A stretch of 64,000 bases of DNA from Prolixibacteraceae bacterium (GCA_019459485.1 JAIBEZ010000085.1:1-64000), one strand, 5' to 3'; counted from the stretch's first letter, positions 35,373-43,914 are shown. Program-made: numbers and translations. Notes: generated from the letters alone by a model not told the origin.

Positions 35373-36917
35373 ATGCAAAAAACAATAATTTTTACTTTCT
35401 CAGTTTTCCTTCTCCTGATTTTCATCCAGCAGTCAACAGCGCAAACCTCCGGTTCAGGAGAACAAAATAATTTCGTGAAAAATGGCGTTGTGGCCCACCG
35501 TGGCGCCTGGAAAAAAGACGGATTACCTCAGAACTCAATCGCTTCGTTAAAAAAGGCTATTAGCCTGGAAGTTGCCGGATCGGAGTTCGACGTGCAACTA
35601 ACCGCCGACGGAGTTTTGGTGCTTAACCACGACCCGGTTTATGAAGGGCTGCACATCGAAAAAACAAAATATTCAGGTCTGAAAAAATATCGGTTAAAAA
35701 ACGGGGAAGTTCTTCCAACCCTCGAGAAGTACCTGAAAATTGGAATGAAACAGCAAACAACCCGCCTGATTCTGGAATTAAAACCATCGCAAGTCAGCAA
35801 GGAACGATCGCTGCTTCTGGCTCAAAAAGCTGTTGCGAAAGTAAATAAAATGCGTGCGCAACCCTGGATAACCTACATCAGTTTCGACTATGATATTCTG
35901 AAAGAAATAGTTCGTTTAGACCCATCGGCAAAGACAATGTACCTCAACGGAAATGTGTCACCAAGTCAGCTAAAAGCGGATGGAATAACTGGTGCGGATT
36001 ATCACTTCAATGTTTTCAAAAAAGACGACAATTGGATGGACGATGCCCGAAAATCCGGAATTGAAACAAATGTTTGGACTGTAAACGATCCTTTGCTGAT
36101 GGATTATTTTCTGGCCCGTGACATCGATTATATTACTACCGACGAACCCGAACTCCTGCTGAAAAAAGTAGCTGAGAAGGAACAAAACCAGGGATGGAAA
36201 CTGGTTTGGGTGGATGAATTTAACACCGCCGGCCTGCCTGATTCGACCAAATGGAACTACGACACCCGCGGAAATACCTACGGTTGGGGAAACAACGAAG
36301 CGCAATGGTACAACGTAGCCAATCTGCAAAATACGCAGCTTAGCGATGGTACCCTAAAAATCGTTGCCCGTCAGGAACCAACTTCAGGCAAGGAATATTC
36401 CTCCGGAAGGATCACCACCAAAAGCAAAGGCGACTGGAAATACGGCAAGATTGAAGTCAGGGCAAAACTGCCTTCAGGAAAAGGTACATGGCCAGCCATC
36501 TGGATGCTGTCGTCGGACAATACTTATGGAGGATGGCCTAAAAGCGGTGAAATAGACATTATGGAACATGTTGGGTACGATCCGGATTCTGTACATTCGA
36601 CGGTTCACACCCAAAAATACAATCATACAAAGGGCACCCAGGTTGGGAAAGCAATAGCTGTGAAAACCGCCACCACCCAATTCCATGTTTATACCACCGA
36701 GTGGGACGAAAATGAAATCAGAAGTTATGTGGATGGTACGCTCTATTTTTCCTTCCGGAAAGAGGACAGCGGAGTCGATGCCTGGCCTTTCGACCAACCA
36801 TTTCATTTAATCCTGAACCTTGCAATTGGCGGCGGTTGGGGCGGAAAGCACGGCATTGATGACAGCAAATTTCCACACACGTTTGAAGTTGATTACGTGC
36901 GGGTATTTAAACGTTAA
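35373..36917 (+). CDS. Secreted GDPD-GH16 fusion (phosphodiesterase plus beta-glucanase)
   Basis: The ORF extends to 35256, but ATG 35373 (MQKTIIFTFSVFLLLIFIQQ) starts a signal peptide and is chosen. Residues about 35-265 form a glycerophosphodiester phosphodiesterase barrel: VAHRGAW (His, about 41), GSEFDVQL (metal Glu and Asp), NHDP (second His) and LILELKP. The usual PENT motif is PQNS here. Residues about 275-514 form a GH16 jelly roll with GEIDIMEHVG (nucleophile and acid/base, about 392), close to bacterial laminarinases/lichenases. Both active sites look complete, so one exported protein may cleave a glycerophosphodiester and a beta-glucan. The combined substrate is unknown. Confidence 0.9.
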   Translation: MQKTIIFTFSVFLLLIFIQQSTAQTSGSGEQNNFVKNGVVAHRGAWKKDGLPQNSIASLKKAISLEVAGSEFDVQLTADGVLVLNHDPVYEGLHIEKTKYSGLKKYRLKNGEVLPTLEKYLKIGMKQQTTRLILELKPSQVSKERSLLLAQKAVAKVNKMRAQPWITYISFDYDILKEIVRLDPSAKTMYLNGNVSPSQLKADGITGADYHFNVFKKDDNWMDDARKSGIETNVWTVNDPLLMDYFLARDIDYITTDEPELLLKKVAEKEQNQGWKLVWVDEFNTAGLPDSTKWNYDTRGNTYGWGNNEAQWYNVANLQNTQLSDGTLKIVARQEPTSGKEYSSGRITTKSKGDWKYGKIEVRAKLPSGKGTWPAIWMLSSDNTYGGWPKSGEIDIMEHVGYDPDSVHSTVHTQKYNHTKGTQVGKAIAVKTATTQFHVYTTEWDENEIRSYVDGTLYFSFRKEDSGVDAWPFDQPFHLILNLAIGGGWGGKHGIDDSKFPHTFEVDYVRVFKR

Positions 36918-36990
36918 ACCACCTGAAAGTCAGGATCACTTGACGAATTTAATAGCTTCAATTATTTAGTTATTTGTAACCTTGTTGAAT

Positions 36991-37896
36991 ATGAACCGAA
37001 ATCATAAGTATCAACTTTGGCCAGCTGTCATCTTTCTTTTTCTGATCGCAAGTCTTCCTTTGGCAGCAATCGCGCAACAAAAACTTCCAACGAAATTAAA
37101 GAACAGCCTGAATGCATACTCTTTCAATGGTCCGCTGATGAAAGGCGAAATGAATCTGGACAATTTATTGGAGTATTGCGCTGCCAATCAGTTCGATGCG
37201 GTCGATATTACCGCCTATTATTTCCCGGGTTATCCTGAAGTTCCTTCGGATGAATATTTGTACCACATCAAACAAAAGGCATTTTTGCTCGGTCTTGAAA
37301 TCAGCGGAACCGGTGTGCGAAATGACTTTACCGATCCTGATCCGGCCAAACGAAAAGCGAGTATTGAGTTGGTTAAAAAATGGATCATCGCTTCCGAAAA
37401 ACTTGGAATTCCGGTCATTCGCGTATTCTCAGGAGTTGCAGACACCAAAGATATTCCGCGTGAAAAGGTTGTAGATTATTTGGTGAAAGACCTGAAAGAA
37501 TGTGCTGAATTTGGCAAAGCGCATGGGGTTATAGTGGGAATACAAAACCACCACGATTTTATCAAAACTGCCGACGAGACGATCGAAATCATCAAACGCG
37601 TCAACTCCGATTGGTTCGGATTAATTCTGGATATTGGCAGCTTTCGCACCGATCCGTACAGGGAAATAGAAAAGACAATTCCATACGCGGTTAGCTGGCA
37701 GTTGAAAGAAAACTTATACGTGGATGGAGTGGAGCAAAAAACTGACCTGAACAAACTGATGAAGATTATTCAGCAATCCGGTTATCGTGGATATATTCCA
37801 TTGGAAACGCTGGGTGCAGGCGACCCAAAAGTGAAAGTTCTAAAGTTTCTGGAAGAGATCAGGGAAGCCATGCAAAAGATTGGCGGATTAAACTAA
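36991..37896 (+). CDS. Exported sugar phosphate isomerase/epimerase-like TIM-barrel protein
   Basis: TTG 36982 is possible; ATG 36991 gives a signal peptide (AVIFLFLIASLPLAAIAQQ). The mature protein is an AP-endonuclease-2/xylose-isomerase-like TIM barrel: FDAVDITAYYFPGYP, GVRNDFTDPDPAKR, IVGIQNHHDFIKTADE, GLILDIGSFRTDP and YIPLETLGAGDPKV. The metal-ligand pattern (Glu/Asp/His/Glu) looks plausible in these stretches. Members isomerise or epimerise sugars or act as 3-keto-sugar enzymes, and export is common in Bacteroidota. It lies 73 nt after the GDPD-GH16 gene and before the interrupted methyltransferase, so the substrate may be a product of the former. Confidence 0.8.
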   Translation: MNRNHKYQLWPAVIFLFLIASLPLAAIAQQKLPTKLKNSLNAYSFNGPLMKGEMNLDNLLEYCAANQFDAVDITAYYFPGYPEVPSDEYLYHIKQKAFLLGLEISGTGVRNDFTDPDPAKRKASIELVKKWIIASEKLGIPVIRVFSGVADTKDIPREKVVDYLVKDLKECAEFGKAHGVIVGIQNHHDFIKTADETIEIIKRVNSDWFGLILDIGSFRTDPYREIEKTIPYAVSWQLKENLYVDGVEQKTDLNKLMKIIQQSGYRGYIPLETLGAGDPKVKVLKFLEEIREAMQKIGGLN

Positions 37897-37954
37897 TTGA
37901 CTGGAAATTTGTCCTATCATTTAAAATCTCAATTTTTACTAAAATCTGAAGAAT

Positions 37955-38614
37955 ATGAAAACAAGAAAAATGATTGGACCAATTTTTTGTCTGCTTGTTC
38001 TGACTGTGATTATTCCGAAACGGGCAACAGCGCAGGCTTTAAAGGAAAATCCTGTACTCGATGCAAAAGTGAAAAAATTTCTTTCTGACAATTCCGGGCA
38101 ATGGCAGGATATGAATGTCCCGACAAAAGACGCGCAGTTACTTTACGACCTCGTTATTAAGGGAAAATACACAAGTGCTCTTGAGATTGGAACTTCAACC
38201 GGTCTTTCATGAATTTATATTGCGTGGGCGCTCAGCAAAACCGGAGGAAAACTGATTACAATTGACATTGATGAAGACAGGCACAAGATTGCACTCCGGA
38301 ATTTTAAGGAAGCCGGTCTTTCAGAATACATTGACGCCCGGCTTGCCGATGCCCATTCGCTTGTTAAGGAACTCAAAGGGCCGTTTGATTTTGTATTCAG
38401 CGATGCAGATAAAAACTGGTATAAAAATTATTTTATCGACGTCGACCCCAAACTAAAAGTCGGCGGTTGTTTCACCACTCACAATATTTCTGAAACAAGG
38501 CGCATGGGAGAGGGCAATTACCTGGAATACATCAGAAGCCTGAAAAACTATGAGACCTCTTTAAATTCTGAAGGTAACGGTTTACTTATAAGCTATAAAA
38601 GGGCAGAAAAATAA
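37955..38614 (+). pseudogene. Exported class I O-methyltransferase interrupted by an in-frame TGA
   Basis: From ATG 37955 the frame encodes a signal peptide (FCLLVLTVIIPKRATAQ) and a SAM-binding start (ALEIGTSTGLS), then reaches TGA at 38210-38212. The same frame continues without a shift as IYIAWALSKTGGKLITIDID, FDFVFSDADKNWYKNY and THNIS, ending TAA at 38614. These are the motifs of COMT/CCoAOMT-like O-methyltransferases. A single base change would restore the 219-residue protein. Neighbouring genes use TGA as a real stop, so reassignment of the code is unlikely. Options are a recent nonsense mutation, a sequencing error or read-through. Confidence 0.85.
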
Positions 38615-38625
38615 CAGGCTTCGTC

Positions 38626-39981
38626 ATGGCTGAAGATAATCTCCAACGTAAACTGGGGCTCTTTCCTGCTACGAATATAGTTGTTGCCAATATGATTGGC
38701 GCCGGGATTTTTACCACCTCCGGTCTTTTAATGGCAGGGCTGAACAATCCGCTGTTAATGCTGGCATTGTGGGTCGTTGGAGGAGTTATCGCACTTTGCG
38801 GTGCACTTTGCTACGGAGAACTTGGCGCCGCAATGCCGGGTGCCGGAGGCGAGTATCTTTTCCTGTCGAAACTCTATCATCCGCTGTTTGGGTTTCTGAG
38901 CGGATGGGTTTCGTTCGTGGTCGGTTTTTCGGCTCCGATTGCAGCTTCGGCCATGGGTTTCAGCGAATATTTCTGCCGGGCAATACCTTCAATTCCCGAC
39001 TGGTTCGAGCGTGCAGGAATCATGAATCAGGATGTCACCCGAACATTTCTTTCAGTAAGCGTTATCCTGATATTTACCTTTATTCATTACCGCGGAATAA
39101 AAACAGGCGCACTCATTCAAAATATCCTCACACTGCTTAAAGTGGCGCTAATTGTTTTCCTTTTGCTGGCAGGATTTCTTTCAGGAAAAGGCGATATCAA
39201 CAATTTCAGCACAGGCGGTGGGGTCGATTCAGGATTTGGCGGTTGGAAAACCATCGGACTTTCGCTGATGTGGATCATGTTTGCATACAGTGGCTGGAAT
39301 GCATCTACTTATCTCGGCGCCGAAATAAAAAACCCGTCAAAAATACTGCCCCGGTCGCTCATAGCCGGAACCGGAATTGTAATGCTTTTGTATCTTGGCC
39401 TGAATGTATTGTACATATACAGCATAAATCCGGATGATATGAAAGGGGTCATTTCGATCGGTGGACTCGCAATGGGAAATCTGTTCGGAAACTCAGCCGA
39501 CACACTCTTTTCTTTGCTGATAGCTTTTGCACTTTTCTCATCGCTCAGTGCGTTTATAATTATTGGCCCAAGAGTCTATTATTCCATGGCAAAAGACGGA
39601 CTGTTTTTCAAATCGGTTGCCAGCATCCATCCAAAATTTCAGGTTCCTTCCAATTCAATTGTCCTGCAAGCTGTCATTGCAATCATCCTTACCCTATCCG
39701 GCACATTCGAACAAATCCTGACCTATATGGGATTCGCATTGGGTATATTTCCCATACTGACTGTAATTGGCGTTTTCAAATTAAGAAAAGAACAGCCAGC
39801 GGCAATTAGAATGGCAGGATTTCCTTTTACTCAGATAATTTATGTTGCAACCGGAGTCGGCATCCTTGTTCTGGCTTATCTTGAAAGGCCTGTTGAATCA
39901 TCAATAGCTTTACTGACAGTTATTACAGGAATTCCGGCTTATTATATATTTAAAAGAACAACAAAACGTTACAAAACTTAA
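38626..39981 (+). CDS. APC-superfamily amino acid permease
   Basis: Twelve or so membrane helices begin with the signature LFPATNIVVANMIGAGIFTTSG. GGEYLFLSKLYHPLFGFLSG follows helix 2 and IMFAYSGWNASTYLGAEIKN marks helix 6. The 451 aa length fits LAT-type APC permeases. The gene starts 11 nt after the interrupted methyltransferase frame, suggesting co-transcription with the GDPD-GH16/isomerase group. The substrate is unknown. An amine, amino acid or methylated product of the neighbouring enzymes are possibilities without direct support. Confidence 0.88.
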   Translation: MAEDNLQRKLGLFPATNIVVANMIGAGIFTTSGLLMAGLNNPLLMLALWVVGGVIALCGALCYGELGAAMPGAGGEYLFLSKLYHPLFGFLSGWVSFVVGFSAPIAASAMGFSEYFCRAIPSIPDWFERAGIMNQDVTRTFLSVSVILIFTFIHYRGIKTGALIQNILTLLKVALIVFLLLAGFLSGKGDINNFSTGGGVDSGFGGWKTIGLSLMWIMFAYSGWNASTYLGAEIKNPSKILPRSLIAGTGIVMLLYLGLNVLYIYSINPDDMKGVISIGGLAMGNLFGNSADTLFSLLIAFALFSSLSAFIIIGPRVYYSMAKDGLFFKSVASIHPKFQVPSNSIVLQAVIAIILTLSGTFEQILTYMGFALGIFPILTVIGVFKLRKEQPAAIRMAGFPFTQIIYVATGVGILVLAYLERPVESSIALLTVITGIPAYYIFKRTTKRYKT

Positions 39982-40023
39982 TATGATTGACCATTTATAC
40001 ACGTAATTTGGCATTTTTTGTCA

Positions 40024-40110
40024 GTCATTTTTTGTCATTTGGTAGTCATTCGGTAGTCATTTCCTGGCAACTTAATGACTACCAAATGACAATTGAATGA
40101 CTTTTATGAC
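40024..40110. promoter_or_regulatory. Phased GTCATT/AATGAC repeat array with 19-bp inverted repeat
   Basis: This lies in the 307-nt gap between the permease and the Spy-like gene; no other gene is seen in the gap. GTCATT starts at 40024, 40034, 40045 and 40056, and its complement AATGAC at 40074, 40085 and 40096, with a degenerate copy near 40105, so the steps are 10-11 bp. The core 40032-40050 is a perfect inverted repeat of 40074-40092. One-helical-turn spacing resembles OmpR/PhoB-type operator arrays; a structured 3' end of the permease mRNA is the alternative. Confidence 0.55.
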
Positions 40111-40288
40111 ATTGTGTAATATTACGGATATTCATCCAGAAGTGTTTTTCTTTGCACTCAGAATGATACCCCGGAAACTGTTAAAGAAACCTTAAAGTTT
40201 AGTTAAGCATTAAACCTTCTATCTTCAAGTCCATCCAAAGAGAAAATTAAGTTAAGTTTCAGAAAACAGATTTTAAAAATTAGAAATC

Positions 40289-40774
40289 ATGAAAACAAAA
40301 ATTTTAATGCTCGTAGTATTGTTGAGTATGTCGGTTGTATTGGTTGCCCAACCTGCCGATAGAAATTCAAAAAAATCATTTCGCGGTCAAAACCCTGAAA
40401 TGCGCATGAACGAAGGACAAAGAGGCGCTGGAAACGGATTGAACCTGACCGATGCCCAGAAAGAAGCGTTTAAACAAAGTATGCTGGCAACACAAAAACA
40501 GGTTCAGCCAATCCGCAACGAACTTGGTGAAGCCATGGCCCGTCAGAAAACACTGACAACTGCAGAAAAACCAGATTTGGGCGCAATCAACAAAAACATC
40601 GAAAAGATTGGCGCGTTAAAAATTGAAATTGCTAAAATTCAGGCAAAACACCGTTTGGAAATGCGTGCAGAGCTAACCGACGAACAACGACTGAAATTTG
40701 ATGAACGCAAGGGAAAAATGATGCAGGACAGAGGTTCGAAAGGAATGAAACATCGTATGAGAATGCAGGGATAA
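40289..40774 (+). CDS. Spy/CpxP-like (LTxxQ) periplasmic protein
   Basis: A signal peptide (LMLVVLLSMSVVLVAQ) precedes a basic, highly helical mature part. An LTxxQ-like motif appears as LNLTDAQKEAFKQ (about 48-60) and again as ELTDEQRLKFDERKG (about 132), the hallmark pair of the Spy/CpxP fold. Family members are ATP-independent periplasmic chaperones or envelope/metal stress sensors. The start ATG and Met/Arg-rich C-terminus (GMKHRMRMQG) are clear. It appears to be monocistronic, with the phased repeat array upstream and a terminator just after. Confidence 0.8.
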   Translation: MKTKILMLVVLLSMSVVLVAQPADRNSKKSFRGQNPEMRMNEGQRGAGNGLNLTDAQKEAFKQSMLATQKQVQPIRNELGEAMARQKTLTTAEKPDLGAINKNIEKIGALKIEIAKIQAKHRLEMRAELTDEQRLKFDERKGKMMQDRGSKGMKHRMRMQG

Positions 40775-40789
40775 TAATTGAACCAAAAT

Positions 40790-40820
40790 AAGGGAGGTCC
40801 CTTTACAGAACCTCCCTTTC
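40790..40820 (+). terminator. Hairpin terminator after the Spy-like gene
   Basis: AAGGGAGGT (40790-40798) pairs perfectly with ACCTCCCTT (40810-40818), followed by only a short T stretch. It may also serve the convergent proline dehydrogenase gene, whose stop lies 16 nt further on. Confidence 0.75.
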
Positions 40821-40835
40821 AAATAACCCTTAAAA

Positions 40836-41747
40836 TTAACCCCTAAAAAAAAGTGCTTTTACAATGAGTGAAGCCATCTTCGGATTTTCCTTCAGGCGGC
40901 GGGTCGAATAACCAAACCAGTCTTTTCCGAAGGGGACATAAACACGCATTTTATGTCCTTGTTTCACAATACTGCTTCTGAGTTCGGGAGTGACACCGTA
41001 CAGCATCTGGAACTCATATTTTGTTTTGTCAATTTTCCTTTCCTTGATTATCTCAAGCGCTTTTTCAACCAGCTGTTTGTCGTGAGTGGCAATTCCAACA
41101 TACATATTGTGGTCGAGCATATAATTCAGGTCGTCAATGTAATGTTCCTGAACTTCTTCAAACGACTTAAAAGCAATTTGTTTTGGCTCAACATAAATTC
41201 CTTTGCAAAGCCTGAAATTGAGCGGATCTCCATTTACATGAATATTACTCATATCCAGTAAATCATTTTTGGTCCGACGCAGATAAGCCTGCAAAACCAA
41301 GCCAACATTGGCCGGATATTTTTGTTGAAGATTGCGGTATAGCTCAAGTTCAATATCAACGCATTGCGAATCTTCCATGTCGATGCGAATAAAGCTTTTC
41401 TTGTCAGCAGCGATTTTAACCACCTCTTCAATTTTGGCCAGGCAAACCTCTTTGTCAATCAACAATCCAAACATGGTAGGTTTTACCGAAAAATTACCCA
41501 CAATTCCTTCTGAAGTGAACCGATCGATGATTTCGATGTATTTCCTTTTATTCTCTTCCGCCTGTTCTATGGTTTTGATGAATTCTCCAAGTAAATCAAC
41601 GGTAACTTCAATTCCTTGTTGATTCAACTGTCGACAAGCCTTTATCCCGTCTTCAATTGTTTCCCCGGCAATATAGCGTTTGGAAAAAATCCAGATCAGC
41701 TTTTGGGGCATATATGGCAGCGCGTTAGCAAGTAATTGATTTAACAT
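40836..41747 (-). CDS. Proline dehydrogenase (monofunctional)
   Basis: The protein is a short ProDH barrel of 303 aa. FSVKPTMFGLLID, IRIDMEDSQCVDIEL, VLQAYLRRTKNDL, FRLCKGIYVEP and GIATHDKQLVEKAL are strands of the FAD-binding barrel. The C-terminal YVPFGKDWFGYSTRRLKENP contains the conserved Tyr and Arg pair that contact proline. It oxidises L-proline to P5C at the membrane, passing electrons to quinone. The partner P5C dehydrogenase is encoded 19 kb away (60112), so the pathway is split. It is flanked by the convergent Spy-like gene and a 221-nt upstream gap. Confidence 0.9.
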   Translation of the reverse strand: MLNQLLANALPYMPQKLIWIFSKRYIAGETIEDGIKACRQLNQQGIEVTVDLLGEFIKTIEQAEENKRKYIEIIDRFTSEGIVGNFSVKPTMFGLLIDKEVCLAKIEEVVKIAADKKSFIRIDMEDSQCVDIELELYRNLQQKYPANVGLVLQAYLRRTKNDLLDMSNIHVNGDPLNFRLCKGIYVEPKQIAFKSFEEVQEHYIDDLNYMLDHNMYVGIATHDKQLVEKALEIIKERKIDKTKYEFQMLYGVTPELRSSIVKQGHKMRVYVPFGKDWFGYSTRRLKENPKMASLIVKALFFRG

Positions 41748-41935
41748 GATGTATTGGTTTCAATTCAAATTTTATGAAGTAAAATAATTCACATTTAAGC
41801 TTGAATTCAATGATGTTTATCAAGGTGAACTTATGATTTTACGCAGCTTTTTATTTGTTATTTCTCCTGATAAAGTAATCGGACGTGGTGGGGAAAAATA
41901 ATCCAGATAAAAGGTGTTTACTGACAATTAATTTT

Positions 41936-41943
41936 TATTTTTG
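41936..41943 (+). promoter_or_regulatory. -7 box candidate before the OmpH-like gene
   Basis: TATTTTTG matches the Bacteroidota -7 consensus TAnnTTTG, 25 nt before the chosen start. No good TTTG element is seen at the expected distance upstream, so support is partial. Confidence 0.35.
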
Positions 41944-41968
41944 GGCAAAATTTATTGATTCTACGTAT

Positions 41969-42574
41969 ATGAAGAATACATCATTGGTACTTATTAGTAT
42001 TTTGTTTATTGCAGTTGCAGGTATCTATATACTGCATTTTAGTGGAAATAAATTGAATAATTCAGGGAAAGATGGAACTAATGATGGCGATGCTTCTTCC
42101 GAATTAAAGATTGCATACATCAAAGTTGACTCATTGGTTGTTAACTACGATTTTGCACAGGAAATGCATGATGGTTTCACCAAACAACAGGAAGCTTTTT
42201 CGAAAGAATACAGTGATAAACGCAGTCGTTTTGAATCTCAAGCTGCCTCTTTTCAGGAAAAAGTTCAGCGTGGTGGTTTCCTTACACAGGAAAGAGCAAT
42301 GCAGGAACGTGACCGGTTAATGGGCGAAGAACAGCAAATAACCAAACTCGATCAGGAATTGTCAACCAAACTTTCTCAGATACAAGCTGATAACAACAAA
42401 CAATTACTGGATAGCTTAATGAACTACTTGAAGATCTACAACAAGGATAAAAAATACAGCTATATTTTTAATGCCGGCGAGGTGCTGATTGGCGACGATT
42501 CGCACAATATCACCAAAGAAGTTTTGGTAAATATGAATGCCAGATATTCTAAAGCAAAAGGAAAAACAAAGTAG
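41969..42574 (+). CDS. OmpH/Skp-family periplasmic chaperone-like protein
   Basis: The track starts at 41885, but ATG 41969 (MKNTSLVLISILFIAVAGIY) places the membrane or signal segment at the N-terminus and is preferred, giving 201 aa. The core begins ELKIAYIKVDSLVVNYDFAQ, typical for OmpH, followed by a long charged coiled coil (SDKRSRFESQAASFQEKVQR to LSQIQADNNKQ). The C-terminus closes with YSYIFNAGEVLIGDDSHNIT. Skp-like proteins hold outer-membrane proteins soluble in the periplasm. It appears monocistronic and is followed by a strong terminator. Confidence 0.88.
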   Translation: MKNTSLVLISILFIAVAGIYILHFSGNKLNNSGKDGTNDGDASSELKIAYIKVDSLVVNYDFAQEMHDGFTKQQEAFSKEYSDKRSRFESQAASFQEKVQRGGFLTQERAMQERDRLMGEEQQITKLDQELSTKLSQIQADNNKQLLDSLMNYLKIYNKDKKYSYIFNAGEVLIGDDSHNITKEVLVNMNARYSKAKGKTK

Positions 42575-42594
42575 CAGATTGAAAAAATATTAAG

Positions 42595-42624
42595 AAAAAA
42601 TCCGAATGACCTTCGGATTTTTTT
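42595..42624 (+). terminator. Strong terminator after the OmpH-like gene
   Basis: AAAAAATCCGAA (42595-42606) pairs with TTCGGATTTTTT (42612-42623): a 12-bp stem with a 5-nt loop running into a T tract, 20 nt after the stop codon. Confidence 0.9.
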
Positions 42625-42658
42625 GTTTTGTATGGATTAATACTGAAAAATTAAACCA

Positions 42659-43858
42659 ATGTTTGCTGACCGGTACATTCAAAATAACATCGTTTATCCG
42701 TCCTTCATCAAAGAAGAAGCCTCTCCTTCCCTCTCGATGGTTTTAATGATTCCGTGTCTGAACGAACCTGAAATAATCAGAACCCTTGAATCGGTTTGGG
42801 CTTGCGAGCCTGTTGATTCGCTTTGTGAAGTGCTGGTCGTAATCAACGATTCGGAAAGCAGTCCGGAGCAGGTAAAAGCAATCAACCGCGAAACATTTAA
42901 TCAATTATTGGACTGGAAGCAGACAAACGACCGCAACAATCTGGTTCTGCATCCGTTTTACGTTCCTTCAGTACAGGCGAAATTTGCAGGTGCCGGCATG
43001 GCACGAAAAATTGGTATGGACGAGGCGACCCGACGTTTTAACGCGACCAGCAAACCCGAAGGCGTGATCGTTTCCCTTGATTCCGATTGTCTGGTTTCGT
43101 CCAATTATCTAAAACGGATTGAAACAGTTTTTTTGGAGAACAAATCGTGTTTTGCAGCTACCATTAATTTCAGACACCGTTTTGAAGAGATGGACGACCC
43201 CAGGCAGGAAGCTGGAATTAGAATGTATGAGGATTACCTCCACTACTACAAACAAGCACTGGATTTCGCCGGATTTCCGAATTCAATTTATACCATCGGA
43301 TCGGCTTTTGCAGTCAGGGCTGGCGCATACGTGAAACAAGGCGGCATGAACCGGCGGCAGGCTGGCGAAGACTTTTACTTTTTGCACAAGCTTACCAAAT
43401 TGGGTCAACTGACTGAAATTACAGATGCATTTGTTTATCCCTCCGGACGTGTTTCCGATAGGGTTCCATTCGGAACCGGAGCAGCGATGACCAAATGGAT
43501 GAACTTTACAGAGGATTTGGCACTCACCTATCGTTTTGATGCTTTCCTTGACCTGAAGAAATTGTTTGATTGTGTTGAGTTTCTTTTTAAGTGCAGCTCA
43601 AAGCATTATGCTGAGATTCTAACTTCCTTGCCAACAACAGTTCAGGAATATTTAAACGACATTTCGTTTGAGGAAAAACTGGCAGAAATTAACCGTAACA
43701 GTGCTACTCCTGAATCCTTCAGGAAAAGGTTTTTTCAGGTTTTTGATGCCTTCCAAGTGCTGAAATTCCTGAACATGGTTCATGAAAGACACTATCAACA
43801 GCAAAATTTACCGGAAGCAATCAGGCAACTTCATAAAAAAATAAGGAACATCGAATAA
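42659..43858 (+). CDS. GT2-like (GT-A fold) glycosyltransferase
   Basis: The N-terminal half shows a nucleotide-sugar-binding pattern: LSMVLMIPCLNEPEIIRTLE, EVLVVINDSESSPEQV and VIVSLDSDCLVSSNYLKRIE, the last being a DxD-like motif. AGEDFYFLHKLTKLGQ resembles the catalytic ED region of GT2 enzymes. There are no membrane helices, so a cytoplasmic enzyme of about 399 aa is expected. The acceptor and donor cannot be told. It stands alone between a terminator and a long bidirectional inverted repeat. Confidence 0.75.
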   Translation: MFADRYIQNNIVYPSFIKEEASPSLSMVLMIPCLNEPEIIRTLESVWACEPVDSLCEVLVVINDSESSPEQVKAINRETFNQLLDWKQTNDRNNLVLHPFYVPSVQAKFAGAGMARKIGMDEATRRFNATSKPEGVIVSLDSDCLVSSNYLKRIETVFLENKSCFAATINFRHRFEEMDDPRQEAGIRMYEDYLHYYKQALDFAGFPNSIYTIGSAFAVRAGAYVKQGGMNRRQAGEDFYFLHKLTKLGQLTEITDAFVYPSGRVSDRVPFGTGAAMTKWMNFTEDLALTYRFDAFLDLKKLFDCVEFLFKCSSKHYAEILTSLPTTVQEYLNDISFEEKLAEINRNSATPESFRKRFFQVFDAFQVLKFLNMVHERHYQQQNLPEAIRQLHKKIRNIE

Positions 43859-43914
43859 GAAATAAGAAACAGCAAAATACTTGTTTCTCATTTCTTATTT
43901 CTTGTTCCTTATTC
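43840..43914. terminator. Long imperfect inverted repeat between GT2 and araA
   Basis: The arm AATAAGGAACA..ATAAGAAACA (43840-43872) pairs imperfectly with TGTTTCTCATTTCTTATTTC and onward (43881-43914). The arm overlaps the GT2 stop codon. A-rich and T-rich arms between convergent genes fit a bidirectional terminator. Confidence 0.6.

Noticed and set aside
38210-38212. TGA as a reassigned sense codon
   Set aside because: Other genes in the window end with TGA, so the standard bacterial code applies.
38262-38456. 64-aa ORF inside the methyltransferase region
   Set aside because: It is a shadow in another frame; the methyltransferase frame carries the recognisable motifs.
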